In this document: piece by piece, positions 8,288 through 16,344 of the stretch
Position numbering within the stretch: position 1 is the first letter of the stretch
How the letters are laid out: every line of letters starts with the position of its first letter
From: CBDHEY01 sp965262305
GTDB taxonomy: Bacteria > Pseudomonadota > Gammaproteobacteria > Pseudomonadales > Cellvibrionaceae
Length of the DNA: 64,000 bases
NCBI GenBank assembly: GCA_965262305.1
Contig: CBDHEY010000002.1
Span: forward strand, 1,488,001 to 1,552,000
Direction: 5' to 3'
Position numbers and translations under genes: made by a program
Notes under the pieces: model-generated
Told to the model about the DNA's origin: nothing
Databases searched by the model: none
What the model saw: only the letters and a program-made list of their open reading frames with translations

Positions 8288-8761
8288 TTAAAGCAACATC
8301 TCTTCCGTTATTGAATGAAAATGAGTCGCTGAATCTATTAGTGAATCCGCTGTGAGTGCAGAAACGCCGTATACTTCAGCAATGACACCATATTTTTTTT
8401 TGATTTTTTCGAGTAATAAATCAAAGTCGCCATCACCGGATAACAGAATGACTTTATCAACCCTGCTCGAGACTTCCATTACATCAATGGTAATGCCAAC
8501 GTCCCAGTCCCCTTTTGCCGAGCCGTCACTGCGTTGAATGAAAGGTTTGAGTTTGACAGTAAAGCCTATATTTTTTAGTGCGTTTTGAAACTTTAATTGT
8601 TGATCATTACCGCGATGTATTGCATAAGCATTAGCAATGACAATCTCTCCCTCAGCACTTATTTTTTGCCAAAATTGTCGATAGTTAAATGGGCGATCAT
8701 AAGTATCACGGGTGGTGTAATAAATATTTTGAACGTCTGCAAATACAGCAATTTTAGTCAT
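8288..8761 (-). CDS. NYN-domain (LabA/DUF88, PIN-like) protein, putative RNase
   Basis: 157 residues. The N-terminal FADVQN, central KGDWDVGITIDVM and LLSGDGDFDLLL motifs supply the acidic residues of the NYN/PIN-like metal-dependent nuclease fold (LabA/DUF88 family). It begins 11 bases after the helicase stop on the same strand, so the two are almost certainly co-transcribed, which suggests an RNA-processing or decay unit. Nuclease activity is inferred from the family; some LabA members act in regulation without a shown substrate. Confidence 0.88.
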   Translation of the reverse strand: MTKIAVFADVQNIYYTTRDTYDRPFNYRQFWQKISAEGEIVIANAYAIHRGNDQQLKFQNALKNIGFTVKLKPFIQRSDGSAKGDWDVGITIDVMEVSSRVDKVILLSGDGDFDLLLEKIKKKYGVIAEVYGVSALTADSLIDSATHFHSITEEMLL

Positions 8762-8772
8762 ATCGTCTAGCG

Positions 8773-10131
8773 TTAACCCACAGTCACTCTTTTACCCGGA
8801 GATTTTCTACCGCGAGTACGAGTCGTATTTTTTATTGGCTTACTGCGATGCCGTTTATTTTTTGGATTAGCTTGGTGGCCTTTGGAATTTTCATTCGCTT
8901 GTTGCCCACTTCTATGGGTAGCTTTAGGTTTCCGAGTTTTTTTGCGGTTATTATCTTGATTTGAGGGACGACTATCCAAACGTGACGCGGGTAATTCATG
9001 TTCTGGATAGAATTCATCAATAATTTTTCGATTGAGTAACTGCTTTATTAAGCGCTCAATATCTGACAATTGCTTATATTCATCAGCACTGACTAAGGAT
9101 ACGGCTTGACCAGAAGCACCCGCTCTGCCTGTACGGCCGATACGGTGGACATAATCTTCAGGGACATTGGGTAAATCAAAATTGACGACTTGGGGAAGCT
9201 GATCGATATCCAAACCTCGAGCAGCAATATCGGTGGCAACCAACACATTGATTTCACCTTGTTTAAATTTTGCTAATGCTTTGGTGCGGGCTCCTTGGCT
9301 TTTATTACCATGAATTGCAGCGGCTAAAATACCTTCGTCGCTTAACTGACCAGTTAACTTGTTTGCACCATGTTTGGTGCGAGTAAAAACAAGCACTTGT
9401 CGCCAATTATGCTTATGAATCAAATAACACAGCATCGACTTTTTTTGTTTTTTATCTACGGGATGTACCCATTGATTAATCGTTTGGGCCGTCGTGTTTC
9501 TTGGACTGACTTCAATTTCCACGGGATTGGTGACCAAATGCGTCGCCAGGCTACGAATTTCGTTTGAAAAGGTGGCTGAAAACAGCAAAGTTTGACGCTT
9601 AGCTGGCAATACTTTGATAATTTTACGGATGTCATGGATAAATCCCATATCCAGCATACGATCCGCTTCATCTAAAACTAAGGTTTCTAATTGAGAAAAT
9701 TTGATCGCGTTTTGCTGGAATAAATCCAATAAACGTCCAGGTGTCGCCACTAGAATATCGACCCCAGGGCGCAGTTTTTTCATTTGCGGATTGATCTTAA
9801 CGCCGCCAAAAACCACAGCCGTGCGCAGAGGAAGGTACTTACCGTAAGTGGCTACGCTGTCGCCTACTTGAGCGGCAAGTTCACGAGTAGGCGTCAATAT
9901 CAAAACTCGCGCCTGGTTGGCCTGTACGGGCGGTGCAGTGGATAAACGCTCCAGGATTGGCAAGGTAAAACCAGCGGTTTTTCCCGTTCCTGTCTGTGCC
10001 GCTGCCATCATGTCTTTGCCGGACAAAATGGCAGGTATGGCTTGTCGCTGAATCGGTGATGGCGTTTTATAGCCTTTATCCGCGATACTCTTAAGTAAGG
10101 CGGGAGATAAACTGAGAGAATCAAATGTCAT
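8773..10131 (-). CDS. rhlE: DEAD-box ATP-dependent RNA helicase, RhlE type
   Basis: 452 residues. All canonical motifs are visible in order: Q motif (SPIQRQAIP), motif I AAQTGTGKTA, Ia PTRELA, Ib TPGR, II DEAD, III SAT, then helicase C with IV, V TDIAARGLDI and VI HRIGRTGRAG. The last about 75 residues are a basic, low-complexity tail (Lys/Arg/Asn/Gln-rich), typical of RhlE and used for RNA/ribosome contact. It unwinds short RNA duplexes in ribosome assembly and cold adaptation. First gene of a unit with the NYN gene; CspA-like proteins lie on both sides. The symbol is by family; closely related SrmB/CsdA paralogues have different tails. Confidence 0.93.
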   Translation of the reverse strand: MTFDSLSLSPALLKSIADKGYKTPSPIQRQAIPAILSGKDMMAAAQTGTGKTAGFTLPILERLSTAPPVQANQARVLILTPTRELAAQVGDSVATYGKYLPLRTAVVFGGVKINPQMKKLRPGVDILVATPGRLLDLFQQNAIKFSQLETLVLDEADRMLDMGFIHDIRKIIKVLPAKRQTLLFSATFSNEIRSLATHLVTNPVEIEVSPRNTTAQTINQWVHPVDKKQKKSMLCYLIHKHNWRQVLVFTRTKHGANKLTGQLSDEGILAAAIHGNKSQGARTKALAKFKQGEINVLVATDIAARGLDIDQLPQVVNFDLPNVPEDYVHRIGRTGRAGASGQAVSLVSADEYKQLSDIERLIKQLLNRKIIDEFYPEHELPASRLDSRPSNQDNNRKKTRKPKATHRSGQQANENSKGHQANPKNKRHRSKPIKNTTRTRGRKSPGKRVTVG

Positions 10132-10407
10132 AAGTTGTTCGCGAGGAATGATTTTTAAAGTATTACAGCGCTCAAGATAGCGCCATACTGCCAGTGTCGG
10201 TGGATTTATTCTTATCTAGAAACAATTATAACGGGACTAAGTCCTCGCACCCATTTTCCTACCACCTATTGTGGTTTTGCCAGGAAGTCGCCAAATAGCT
10301 CAATGCGCCTAAAGTTTGTCGCTGACTATAAGTATAAGCACTCTAAGCCTATTTATTTCACGATAAGCGAGGGCAGGTTGACAGCCGCCCTCCGCTTTAA
10401 TGAATAA

Positions 10408-10617
10408 TTAAAGTGCCACTATGTTTTCGGCTTGTGGCCCTTTTTGACCTTGAGTAACGGTAAACTGAACGGATTGGCCTTCGGTTAGGGTTTTAAAGCC
10501 TGCGTCTGAGATTGCGCTAAAGTGAGCAAAAACATCTGGGCCAGAGGGTCGTTCAATAAAACCGAAACCCTTTGATTCGTTGAACCACTTTACGGTTCCT
10601 TTAACTGTATTAGACAT
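10408..10617 (-). CDS. Cold-shock protein, CspA family
   Basis: 69 residues starting at MSNTVKGTVKWFN; an in-frame upstream ATG at 10656 would add 13 atypical residues and is not favoured. RNP1 KGFGFIE and RNP2 DVFAHFSAI are both intact, unlike the paralogue at 7972-8184. Binds single-stranded RNA as an antitermination and translation chaperone. It is followed on the same strand by the RhlE-type helicase, about 280 bases away. The region upstream (10618 onward) is long and AT-rich, consistent with the long 5' leaders of cold-shock mRNAs. Confidence 0.95.
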   Translation of the reverse strand: MSNTVKGTVKWFNESKGFGFIERPSGPDVFAHFSAISDAGFKTLTEGQSVQFTVTQGQKGPQAENIVAL

Positions 10618-11058
10618 GAAATATCCTGAAAATAGATAATTGAAAATTTGCCTCAATCAAATAAGAGGCGAGTATTGCTTGAAATATTAGGCTGAGACTT
10701 GTAAACGGACGGGACGTGAAAACTTGTTTGACGAACAGTATGTGAAAAGTAAGAGTCTTTTTCTAGCTGTATGCGCACTATAATGACAATTCTCCTATGT
10801 GTCCACAAGTATTATCGATTTAGAAAAGTTATTATTTCCTTTGTCCGATTCTTGTTGGCGAGAATGGTTGGTGGGCGATGCGGCCTATTCTCTCAATATC
10901 AGCAGATTAAATATGGCATGACTGAATATTTATTTGATAGTCCAGGTTGCTACTTGCCCCTTGAGCATCAAATAACCTAGTGACTGGCAAGTGTCCTCTG
11001 GGGGAGCGGCGGCTACGATCTAATCGGTCGAGTGCAAGGGCAGGTTGTTGACGGACTG
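10618..11058. other. Gene-poor gap upstream of cspA-like gene
   Basis: About 440 bases. One end should contain the promoter and cold-shock leader of the minus-strand csp gene. A short open frame at 10771-10980 on + has no recognisable family and no good ribosome-binding site, so it is not called. Confidence 0.5.
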
Positions 11059-11247
11059 ATGGAATCTCGCCCCCAACAAATACTTAAGTATATTGAAGAG
11101 CAGGGTAGTATTACCCAGCGAGAGTGCGGCACAATTTTCAAGCGCGGCCTAGCCTCAAGAAAACTCGATTTTGAAAAACTTTTAGATATGAATCTCATTC
11201 AGGCTAAAGGCGTAGGAAGAGGAAGGTACTACATTCTTCCTGATTGA
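11059..11247 (+). CDS. Small winged-helix-like protein, possibly a remnant
   Basis: 62 residues from ATG 11059 (MESRPQQIL); an alternative start lies at 11032. The sequence RPQQILKYIEEQGSITQRECGTIF...LLDMNLIQAKGVGRGRYYIL is a winged-helix fold like the C-terminal wHTH of AlbA_2/RecG-like ATP-binding regulators. Those proteins are normally several hundred residues, and stop codons precede it, so this may be the surviving end of a degraded gene. It is isolated between gene-poor gaps. Confidence 0.5.
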   Translation: MESRPQQILKYIEEQGSITQRECGTIFKRGLASRKLDFEKLLDMNLIQAKGVGRGRYYILPD

Positions 11248-11631
11248 GTAGGTAAGCAATGCAGATTTAAGAATTTTTTACCCATAAGTTGTCTGCTCTA
11301 ATCCATTGAAATTTACTGCTATTTTAATAATGGCGCCTTTTTCTTGTTCTGGTTTTCGCAGAATCAAGCACTTTATGACATAGTGTCGAAAGGCTGCACT
11401 TCGCCCAAAGTGGACATCAATGTAATAAAGTGTAATTTAGAATTTTACAAATCCATTTAACAATAATTCGCGGCTGCACTTCGCCCTTAGCGGACGCTGG
11501 CACGAATACAACTAACGACTGGTGATCGCTCAAAGCGGACATTAATACAATTTTGAATAGGGAAGACTTGCCCCCGAAAGCACGGATTCAAAGTTTGAGA
11601 TTTATGTAAGATGAATTTAAGGACAAATTGA
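11248..11631. other. Gene-poor gap with degenerate dispersed repeats
   Basis: About 380 bases without a gene. It holds three copies of a degenerate unit resembling GCTGCACTTCGCCC followed by A(A/G)NGGACATTAATACAA: near 11392-11425, 11472-11510 and 11523-11550. Related but weaker copies occur at 12905-12975. Confidence 0.5.
11392..11550 (+). repeat. Degenerate short repeat family, three units
   Basis: Units share the cores CTGCACTTCGCCC and GCGGAC. They start at about 11393, 11473 and 11523 (the last only carries the second core). The second occurrence cluster around 12905-12975 has CGCCCCAAGCGGCCACTG. The spacing is irregular, so this is a dispersed family and not a tandem array. Confidence 0.5.
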
Positions 11632-12417
11632 GTGATAGGCTCTCGTTTAATGCAAATACCGGATATATCTAGTAACAGAGTTCAGGCCTGGGTGGCCGTA
11701 ATCTCACTTGTCGTTGCCGTTTTCGCTTGGCAATTTCCAAAAAGTATTTCAAAGCCTGATGAGCTGGAAATTTCAATGCCAGATGAACTCGAAATATCAA
11801 AGCCTGATGAATTCGAATATGTCAATAGTGAAAAAAACAAACCGAGTACCAGCTCAGAAGATGGCCCCTCTAAGCACAAAAACGTGGAAGATAATTCTCA
11901 TATGCCTGAATCTAAGAGTTTAAATAGCTATTCCGCCGATTCGAGCGATGAACTAGTAGATGTGTATGGTTCTTCAAAAAATTTGGCTGTATTAGAGACT
12001 GAAATACATGTCGGGTCAAATTTTCATAAATGGGATATTGAACCTGAAGCTGAAGTTCTTTTCGATGGAAATAGAGATACGACGATAAGCCTCAACGCGA
12101 CTCAATTAAAAAACGCCAAATTCACAGTTGTGTTTAAGAGACCGGCACTAATATCGGATATCAGTTTGTACCAACCTAAACTAGCTGATATCGGAGGATA
12201 TATCACTCGCTTAAAAATACGGATTAAGCCACATGGTGATTTAGGCTGGAAAAACTGGCAGGACATTTCTGTAAGCTCTGGGTCAGAGGAGATATTTTTA
12301 GGTGTTGAATTCCCAATTCATATCTCAAAAGTTGAGTTCGACCCTTTAACAAATTACCGATCATCTAGTTATGCAATTTTGGGGGATATTTCGATTTATG
12401 GAAAATTTAGAGAGTAA
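11632..12417 (+). CDS. Membrane-anchored protein with discoidin (F5/8 C)-like domain
   Basis: 261 residues from GTG 11632 (AAGGA upstream); ATG 11650 is an alternative. One N-terminal hydrophobic helix (about 18-36, WVAVISLVVAVFAW) is followed by three copies of a (K/M)PDELEIS-like octad and a long serine/asparagine-rich linker. From about 120 to the end there is a beta-rich domain (AEVLFDGNRDT, ISLYQP, ISKVEFDPL) resembling coagulation factor 5/8 C-terminal or other carbohydrate-binding jelly-roll domains. Likely anchored with the domain outside the cytoplasm. Ligand unknown. The small secreted protein gene starts 11 bases after its stop. Confidence 0.7.
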   Translation: MIGSRLMQIPDISSNRVQAWVAVISLVVAVFAWQFPKSISKPDELEISMPDELEISKPDEFEYVNSEKNKPSTSSEDGPSKHKNVEDNSHMPESKSLNSYSADSSDELVDVYGSSKNLAVLETEIHVGSNFHKWDIEPEAEVLFDGNRDTTISLNATQLKNAKFTVVFKRPALISDISLYQPKLADIGGYITRLKIRIKPHGDLGWKNWQDISVSSGSEEIFLGVEFPIHISKVEFDPLTNYRSSSYAILGDISIYGKFRE

Positions 12418-12427
12418 GAGGAGTAAA

Positions 12428-12832
12428 ATGAATAATTTATACATCGCTTTTTTATGTTTTCTTTCGGCAAGTGTATTTGCGGAAGATAGTGTCTTAGGCT
12501 CGTGGCAAGGCGTTCAAATACAGGATGGATTGCCACTGGTAGTCGATATTGAAGTAGGCCAATTAAAACCTAAAGATCGCTCATCAAAATTTGTTTATGC
12601 AGTCCCAAGAAGTTGTTCAATACAACTTGAATATGCAGGGCCAGTGAATAAAGAAGAGGTTTTTTATGTAGTTTATACCAATACAAATTCTTGGTGTGAG
12701 TCTGCTATGAGGCCCCCTAAAAGAAAAAGCTCGCATGTGAAGCTCAAGTTAGCGGATAACGGTGATTTGTTTTATGAGTTTTTTAATGACGGCACCCGTG
12801 TCGAAGGTGGCTCGGCGAAACGGCAAAAGTGA
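12428..12832 (+). CDS. Small secreted protein of unknown function
   Basis: 134 residues. ATG 12428 is chosen because it is preceded by AAGAGGAG and starts a clear signal peptide (NLYIAFLCFLSASVFA|EDS). The mature protein is about 117 residues with cysteines that could form one disulfide and alternating beta strands (GSWQGVQI, LPLVVDIEV, HVKLKLADNGDLFYEFF), lipocalin-like in feel but not assignable. Eleven bases after the discoidin-like gene, so probably co-transcribed; the pair may act together at the envelope. Confidence 0.7.
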   Translation: MNNLYIAFLCFLSASVFAEDSVLGSWQGVQIQDGLPLVVDIEVGQLKPKDRSSKFVYAVPRSCSIQLEYAGPVNKEEVFYVVYTNTNSWCESAMRPPKRKSSHVKLKLADNGDLFYEFFNDGTRVEGGSAKRQK

Positions 12833-13026
12833 TTGGAGTTCATATAGTCAAATGCCTTTTCTTCTGCCAGAGGCTAGCGTTGTTTCTGAAGTGTCTACTT
12901 TTGCTGGGAGCGGCCATTGAGTATAGTGACTTTGAGCGTCAGTAATTCGCCCCAAGCGGCCACTGGGTGGAATGACGCGTAATTTATCTTTACCTCTTTT
13001 GTTAAAATAATAACTGGAACAATTTT

Positions 13027-13425
13027 ATGGATCCCGTAACCACAGCCATCATTGCCGCCTTAACGAGTGAAGCCGCTAAAGGTATTGCCAAGAAGTCATA
13101 CCAAGCATTGCGTTCGTTACTTGCCGAAAAAAAGGACAAAGAATCGGAAGTGGTTAATGCATTGGAAAGCCTAGAAAGCAAACCAGACTCGAAAGGAAGG
13201 CAAACCACCTTGGATGAAGAAATCGTGTCGGCGTCCCTTCATCAGGATGATCAGGTCAAAATGCTTGCTCAACAACTGTTAGACATTTTGAAGTTGGATG
13301 ACAACGGAAAGCGTACGTTAAAACAATACAACGCAGAAAATATGGTGGTCGTTGAAGGCTCTAATTACGGCGACTTTCACTTTCACTCCGACTCAAAAAA
13401 AAAGTCCCAAAAGCCCTCACCTTAG
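13027..13425 (+). CDS. N-terminal half of a STAND protein: helical effector-associated domain (zero-frame product)
   Basis: 132 residues. Residues 1-90 are an all-helical domain of the kind that precedes NB-ARC/TPR modules (MDPVTTAIIAALTSEAAKGI..., VVNALESLESKPDSKGRQ). Residues about 105-122 (VVVEGSNYGDFHFHSDS) are the glycine/aromatic motif that often links effector and ATPase domains. The frame ends at TAG 13423-13425, while the -1 frame continues without a stop into the NB-ARC protein. The junction is a run of nine As holding A AAA AAG in the right phase. It may be produced alone or as the start of an 822-residue fusion. Confidence 0.85.
   Translation: MDPVTTAIIAALTSEAAKGIAKKSYQALRSLLAEKKDKESEVVNALESLESKPDSKGRQTTLDEEIVSASLHQDDQVKMLAQQLLDILKLDDNGKRTLKQYNAENMVVVEGSNYGDFHFHSDSKKKSQKPSP
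13395..13404 (+). promoter_or_regulatory. -1 ribosomal frameshift candidate: A AAA AAG within an A9 run
   Basis: Nine consecutive As followed by G. In the frame of the upstream ORF the last seven bases parse as A AAA AAG, the slippery heptamer of E. coli dnaX. A -1 slip there joins SDSKKK to VPKALTLAIPRLNPEEL and then the NB-ARC domain. No strong downstream pseudoknot or upstream Shine-Dalgarno stimulator is evident; transcriptional slippage or replication-slippage phase variation at A9 would give the same fusion. Confidence 0.6.
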
Positions 13426-15494
13426 CGATACCGAGACTTAATCCCGAAGAATTAATCGGCCGTGAAAACGACCTCAAAAAACTGCGCGATGTATTGTCTC
13501 GCCAAGAAAATGTTGCCCTAGTTAACGGCATGGGCGGGATTGGCAAAACGGCGCTGGCTCAGGCCTACCTCAGTCGCTATTGGGATGAGTATGCACATAT
13601 CGCTTGGTTGCAACAGCAAAGTGATAATTTTCCTCGTGATGTGATCGCCAATAGCGAACTGTTTGACAACTTAAGCGTAGATAAAAGCGGCGATAGTACA
13701 GCGCTGTTTCGCGGTATTATGAATTCGATGCGATGCCTAGACGCCGAGCCCAACTTATTGTTGATTGACGATGCGCGAGAAGGTTTCGAACGTTGGCTCG
13801 AGTTTTTACCGACACATGACCAATGGCACATTCTGCTGACTTCTCGCAACGAAATCCCCGGTTTTGAAATACTGGCGTTGGATTTTCTGCCCCCTCCCGA
13901 CGCAATTGCGCTATTTAAGCTACATTACAATCGCACTGCTCTCAGTGACCAGGATATTGAGCAGCTCCTCGCTAAGGTGGATTTCCATACTCTGAGCATT
14001 GAACTGCTGGCCAAAGTGGCACAAGATCGAAGAGAGTCTTTAGATACCTTAATGCAAGCACTCGATCGAGATTTGCCAGCGGGTGTGGCGGTGAATCATC
14101 AGCAGAAAAAAGGTAAGAGAGTTGAGCATATTCTCTCGTACCTCAGCAATATTTTTAGCACGGATTCGTTTACTGATGCCGAGTATTGGCTTCTTGTTCA
14201 ATTTGTCTGTTTACCCTCAGAGTTCCATGGGTTCGACTTTCTGGTCGAGTTAATTCAGGTTGAAGAGAGCGCGTATGCAGATCAATTTCCAGCGTTATTA
14301 ACGGACCTTAAACGTCGTGGCTGGCTGATCGAAAACGTGGAAACGGATAGCTACAAGATGCACCAGGTGATCCAAGCGGCGCTCCTTCCTCAATTGGCGA
14401 TTCATTTCGACACTGTATTAGCATTGGTGGAGCAAGTCCGGAAAAAATTGTCAATTGATCAGACGAAAGACAACCCTGTTGATAAATTCCAATGGATACC
14501 TTTCGGTAAAAGACTGCTAGAAATATTTGAGCAGGAATATCCGTCAGAACTCTCACACTTACAAAATAATTTGGCGTTAGTGCTTCAAGACCTGGGGGAT
14601 TATGAGGGCGCGAAAGCGCTGTTGGAAAAAGCCTTGGCGTCGGATGAGCAGAACTTTGGCGAGGCCCACCCGACGACGGCGGTGAGTTATTCGAATTTGG
14701 CGTTAGTGCTTAAAGCCCTGGGGGATTATGAGGGCGCGAAAGCGCTGTTGGAAAAAGCCTTGGCGTCGGATGAGCAGAACTTTGGCGAGGCCCACCCGAC
14801 GACGGCGGTTCGTTATTCGAATTTGGCGTTAGTGCTTCAAGACCTGGGGGATTATGAGGGCGCGAAAGCGCTGTTGGAAAAAGCCTTGGCGTCGGCAAAG
14901 CAGAACTTTGGCGAGGCCCACCCGACGACGGCGGTGAGTTATTCGAATTTGGCGTTAGTGCTTCAAGCCCTGGGGGATTATGAGGGCGCGAAAGCGCTGT
15001 TGGAAAAAGCCTTGGCGTCGGATGAGCAGCACTTTGGCGAGGCCCACCCGACGACGGCGGTGAGTTATTCGAATTTGGCGTTAGTGCTTAAAGCCCTGGG
15101 GGATTATGAGGGCGCGAAAGCGCTGTTGGAAAAAGCCTTGGCGTCGGATGAGCAGAACTTTGGCGAGGCCCACCCGACGACGGCGGTTCGTTATTCGAAT
15201 TTGGCGTTAGTGCTTCAAGACCTGGGGGATTATGAGGGCGCGAAAGCGCTGTTGGAAAAAGCCTTGGCGTCGGATGAGCAGCACTTTGGCGAGGCCCACC
15301 CGACGACGGCGCTTCGTTATTGGAATCTCGCCACAGTATTGAATAATTTAAAAAGCTACGAGGCTGCTCTTGGTTTGCTAGAAAAGGCTCATGGTGTATT
15401 TAAGCAATCCCTTCCGGGCGATCATCCTTACGTAAAAAACACGCGAGATTGGTGTGAACATATAAAAACTAAATTGGAAGCTACATCATCCTAA
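13404..15494 (+). CDS. NB-ARC / TPR STAND ATPase (C-terminal part, entered by -1 frameshift)
   Basis: In the -1 frame the protein runs 696 residues from the slip site; a stand-alone product from TTG 13494 would begin inside the NB-ARC lead-in (EELIGRENDLKKL) and is less likely. Motifs: P-loop GMGGIGKTALA, kinase-2 LLLIDD, RNBS-B ILLTSRNE, a winged-helix region and an MHD-like YKMHQVIQ, then seven TPRs of 42 residues. STAND proteins oligomerise on sensing a ligand through the repeats and fire an N-terminal effector; bacterial members often defend against phage. Six of the seven repeats are almost identical in DNA. The ligand and effector activity are unknown. Confidence 0.88.
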   Translation, partial: VPKALTLAIPRLNPEELIGRENDLKKLRDVLSRQENVALVNGMGGIGKTALAQAYLSRYWDEYAHIAWLQQQSDNFPRDVIANSELFDNLSVDKSGDSTALFRGIMNSMRCLDAEPNLLLIDDAREGFERWLEFLPTHDQWHILLTSRNEIPGFEILALDFLPPPDAIALFKLHYNRTALSDQDIEQLLAKVDFHTLSIELLAKVAQDRRESLDTLMQALDRDLPAGVAVNHQQKKGKRVEHILSYLSNIFSTDSFTDAEYWLLVQFVCLPSEFHGFDFLVELIQVEESAYADQFPALLTDLKRRGWLIENVETDSYKMHQVIQAALLPQLAIHFDTVLALVEQVRKKLSIDQTKDNPVDKFQWIPFGKRLLEIFEQEYPSELSHLQNNLALVLQDLGDYEGAKALLEKALASDEQNFGEAHPTTAVSYSNLALVLKALGDYEGAKALLEKALASDEQNFGEAHPTTAVRYSNLALVLQDLGDYEGAKALLEKALASAKQNFGEAHPTTAVSYSNLALVLQALGDYEGAKALLEKALASDEQHFGEAHPTTAVSYSNLALVLKALGDYEGAKALLEKALASDEQNFGEAHPTTAVRYSNLALVLQDLGDYEGAKALLEKALASDEQHFGEAHPTTALRYWNLATVLNNLKSYEAALGLLEKAHGVFKQSLPGDHPYVKNTRDWCEHIKTKLEATSS
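14571..15326 (+). repeat. Six near-identical 126-bp tandem repeats (TPR units)
   Basis: Unit starts at 14571, 14697, 14823, 14949, 15075 and 15201, each encoding LALVL(Q/K)(D/A)LGDYEGAKALLEKALAS...HPTTA. Units 2 and 5 encode the same 42 residues. Variation is confined to a few codons: QD/KA/QA near the start, DEQN/AKQN/DEQH in mid-unit and VS/VR/LR at the end. A seventh, strongly diverged unit follows from 15327. Confidence 0.97.
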
Positions 15495-16068
15495 TGGACT
15501 TTAGCGAAGCCTCTTGATGTTTTGATAATTCTTACAGCGATATTTGGTGGTCGACTACAGGGTGGAGGGTGGGCCGGTTTAGAAACCTGGAATGTGCGCA
15601 TTGTGTGTGCTGCGGGGTGGCTCGTGGTACAGCAGGGGCCGCAACCTGCGTTCTGCATCCCGCTACAGGGTACGATCCTGATTTCCATGGCCTTGGCTAC
15701 TTCATTGGCTTGCGTTTGTGCCTAGGTCCTGAGCGCTAGCTCGGGTCAGGGAGCGCGCGGTAGCGAGCAAAAGCAAAGCGAGGGACGAGCTTTGCTTGGT
15801 TTTTGTATTTTTACTCCAATCAACTTTTACGCCGATCAACGCGCCGAATATATCAGGCTCATCTCTTCACATTTATAGAATCACTCGCGAGTGCGGCTGT
15901 CGCTTTGTCCTGTTTCTTGATGTTTTCATGAAACCATGTGGTTGGTCTCGCATCGTGGCCCTGGTCGCGGCATATTGGTGGCTTTGGTGTTTATTGTATT
16001 TTGTACTTCATAATAAGTCCGTATTGACCTTACAAGACCCCTTTGCAATACTGACATGGCAAACAGAA
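15495..16068. other. Gene-poor region between STAND gene and riboswitch
   Basis: About 570 bases. Short open frames here (15522-15725, 15796-16074) show no family likeness, poor starts and odd composition (Trp/Cys-rich), so they are not called. The stretch 15540-15720 is noticeably more GC-rich than its surroundings, hinting at foreign or degraded sequence. A terminator lies at 15771-15812. Confidence 0.5.
15771..15812 (+). terminator. Rho-independent terminator candidate
   Basis: A perfect 9-bp stem AAGCAAAGC/GCTTTGCTT with a 9-base loop, followed by GGTTTTTGTATTTTT. It lies about 280 bases beyond the STAND stop and insulates the riboswitch operon from upstream transcription. Confidence 0.7.
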
Positions 16069-16180
16069 CGCTAGGGTTCCGATCGGTCGCAGTTGCGGTT
16101 GATGTCTGGTCCGAGAGCTTTCGACCTCCACCTTTCAGTGAAAGACATAGGTTACACGGCGGGATAAAAGCCCGGGAGAC
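16069..16180 (+). ncRNA. Guanidine-I (ykkC) riboswitch
   Basis: Shows the conserved ykkC blocks in order: CTAGGGTTCCG at 16071, CTGGTCCGAGAGC at about 16106-16118, then ACACGGCGGGA and AAAAGCCCGGGAGA at 16154-16178. These form the guanidinium-binding aptamer. The start codon of a DUF1989 gene follows 165 bases downstream. Between them GCTGAAGG...CCTTCAGC (about 16222-16252) can form a hairpin that may belong to the expression platform. Known ykkC class-1 RNAs switch genes on when guanidine is bound. Confidence 0.93.
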
Positions 16181-16344
16181 TTTTGGTTAAAACCATCGAC
16201 GCTCTGTGTTTTACTTATGTGGCTGAAGGGCCTTCTTAATTCCCCCTAGAACCTTCAGCTTCACGTATCTGCCTGTAAACAGGTGTAAGCATTTTGCGAG
16301 TTGGTTTACGTGTACTCATTTATATTTATTGATAGGAGTCTTTT

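Noticed and set aside
10771..10980. 69-codon open frame upstream of cspA-like gene
   Set aside because: No homology pattern, no good start signal; lies in the expected cold-shock leader/promoter area.
14710..14898. Proline-rich antisense open frame across the TPR repeats
   Set aside because: It arises from the repeated codon pattern of the sense gene, repeats with the same period, and has no start context.
13494..15494. NB-ARC protein as an independent gene from TTG 13494
   Set aside because: The NB-ARC lead-in (EELIGRENDLKKL) is encoded upstream of that TTG in the same frame, so this start would remove conserved residues; fusion through the A-run explains the data better.
15796..16074. Open frame before the riboswitch (Trp/Cys-rich, one hydrophobic segment)
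   Set aside because: It runs into the ykkC aptamer, has no ribosome-binding site and no family resemblance.
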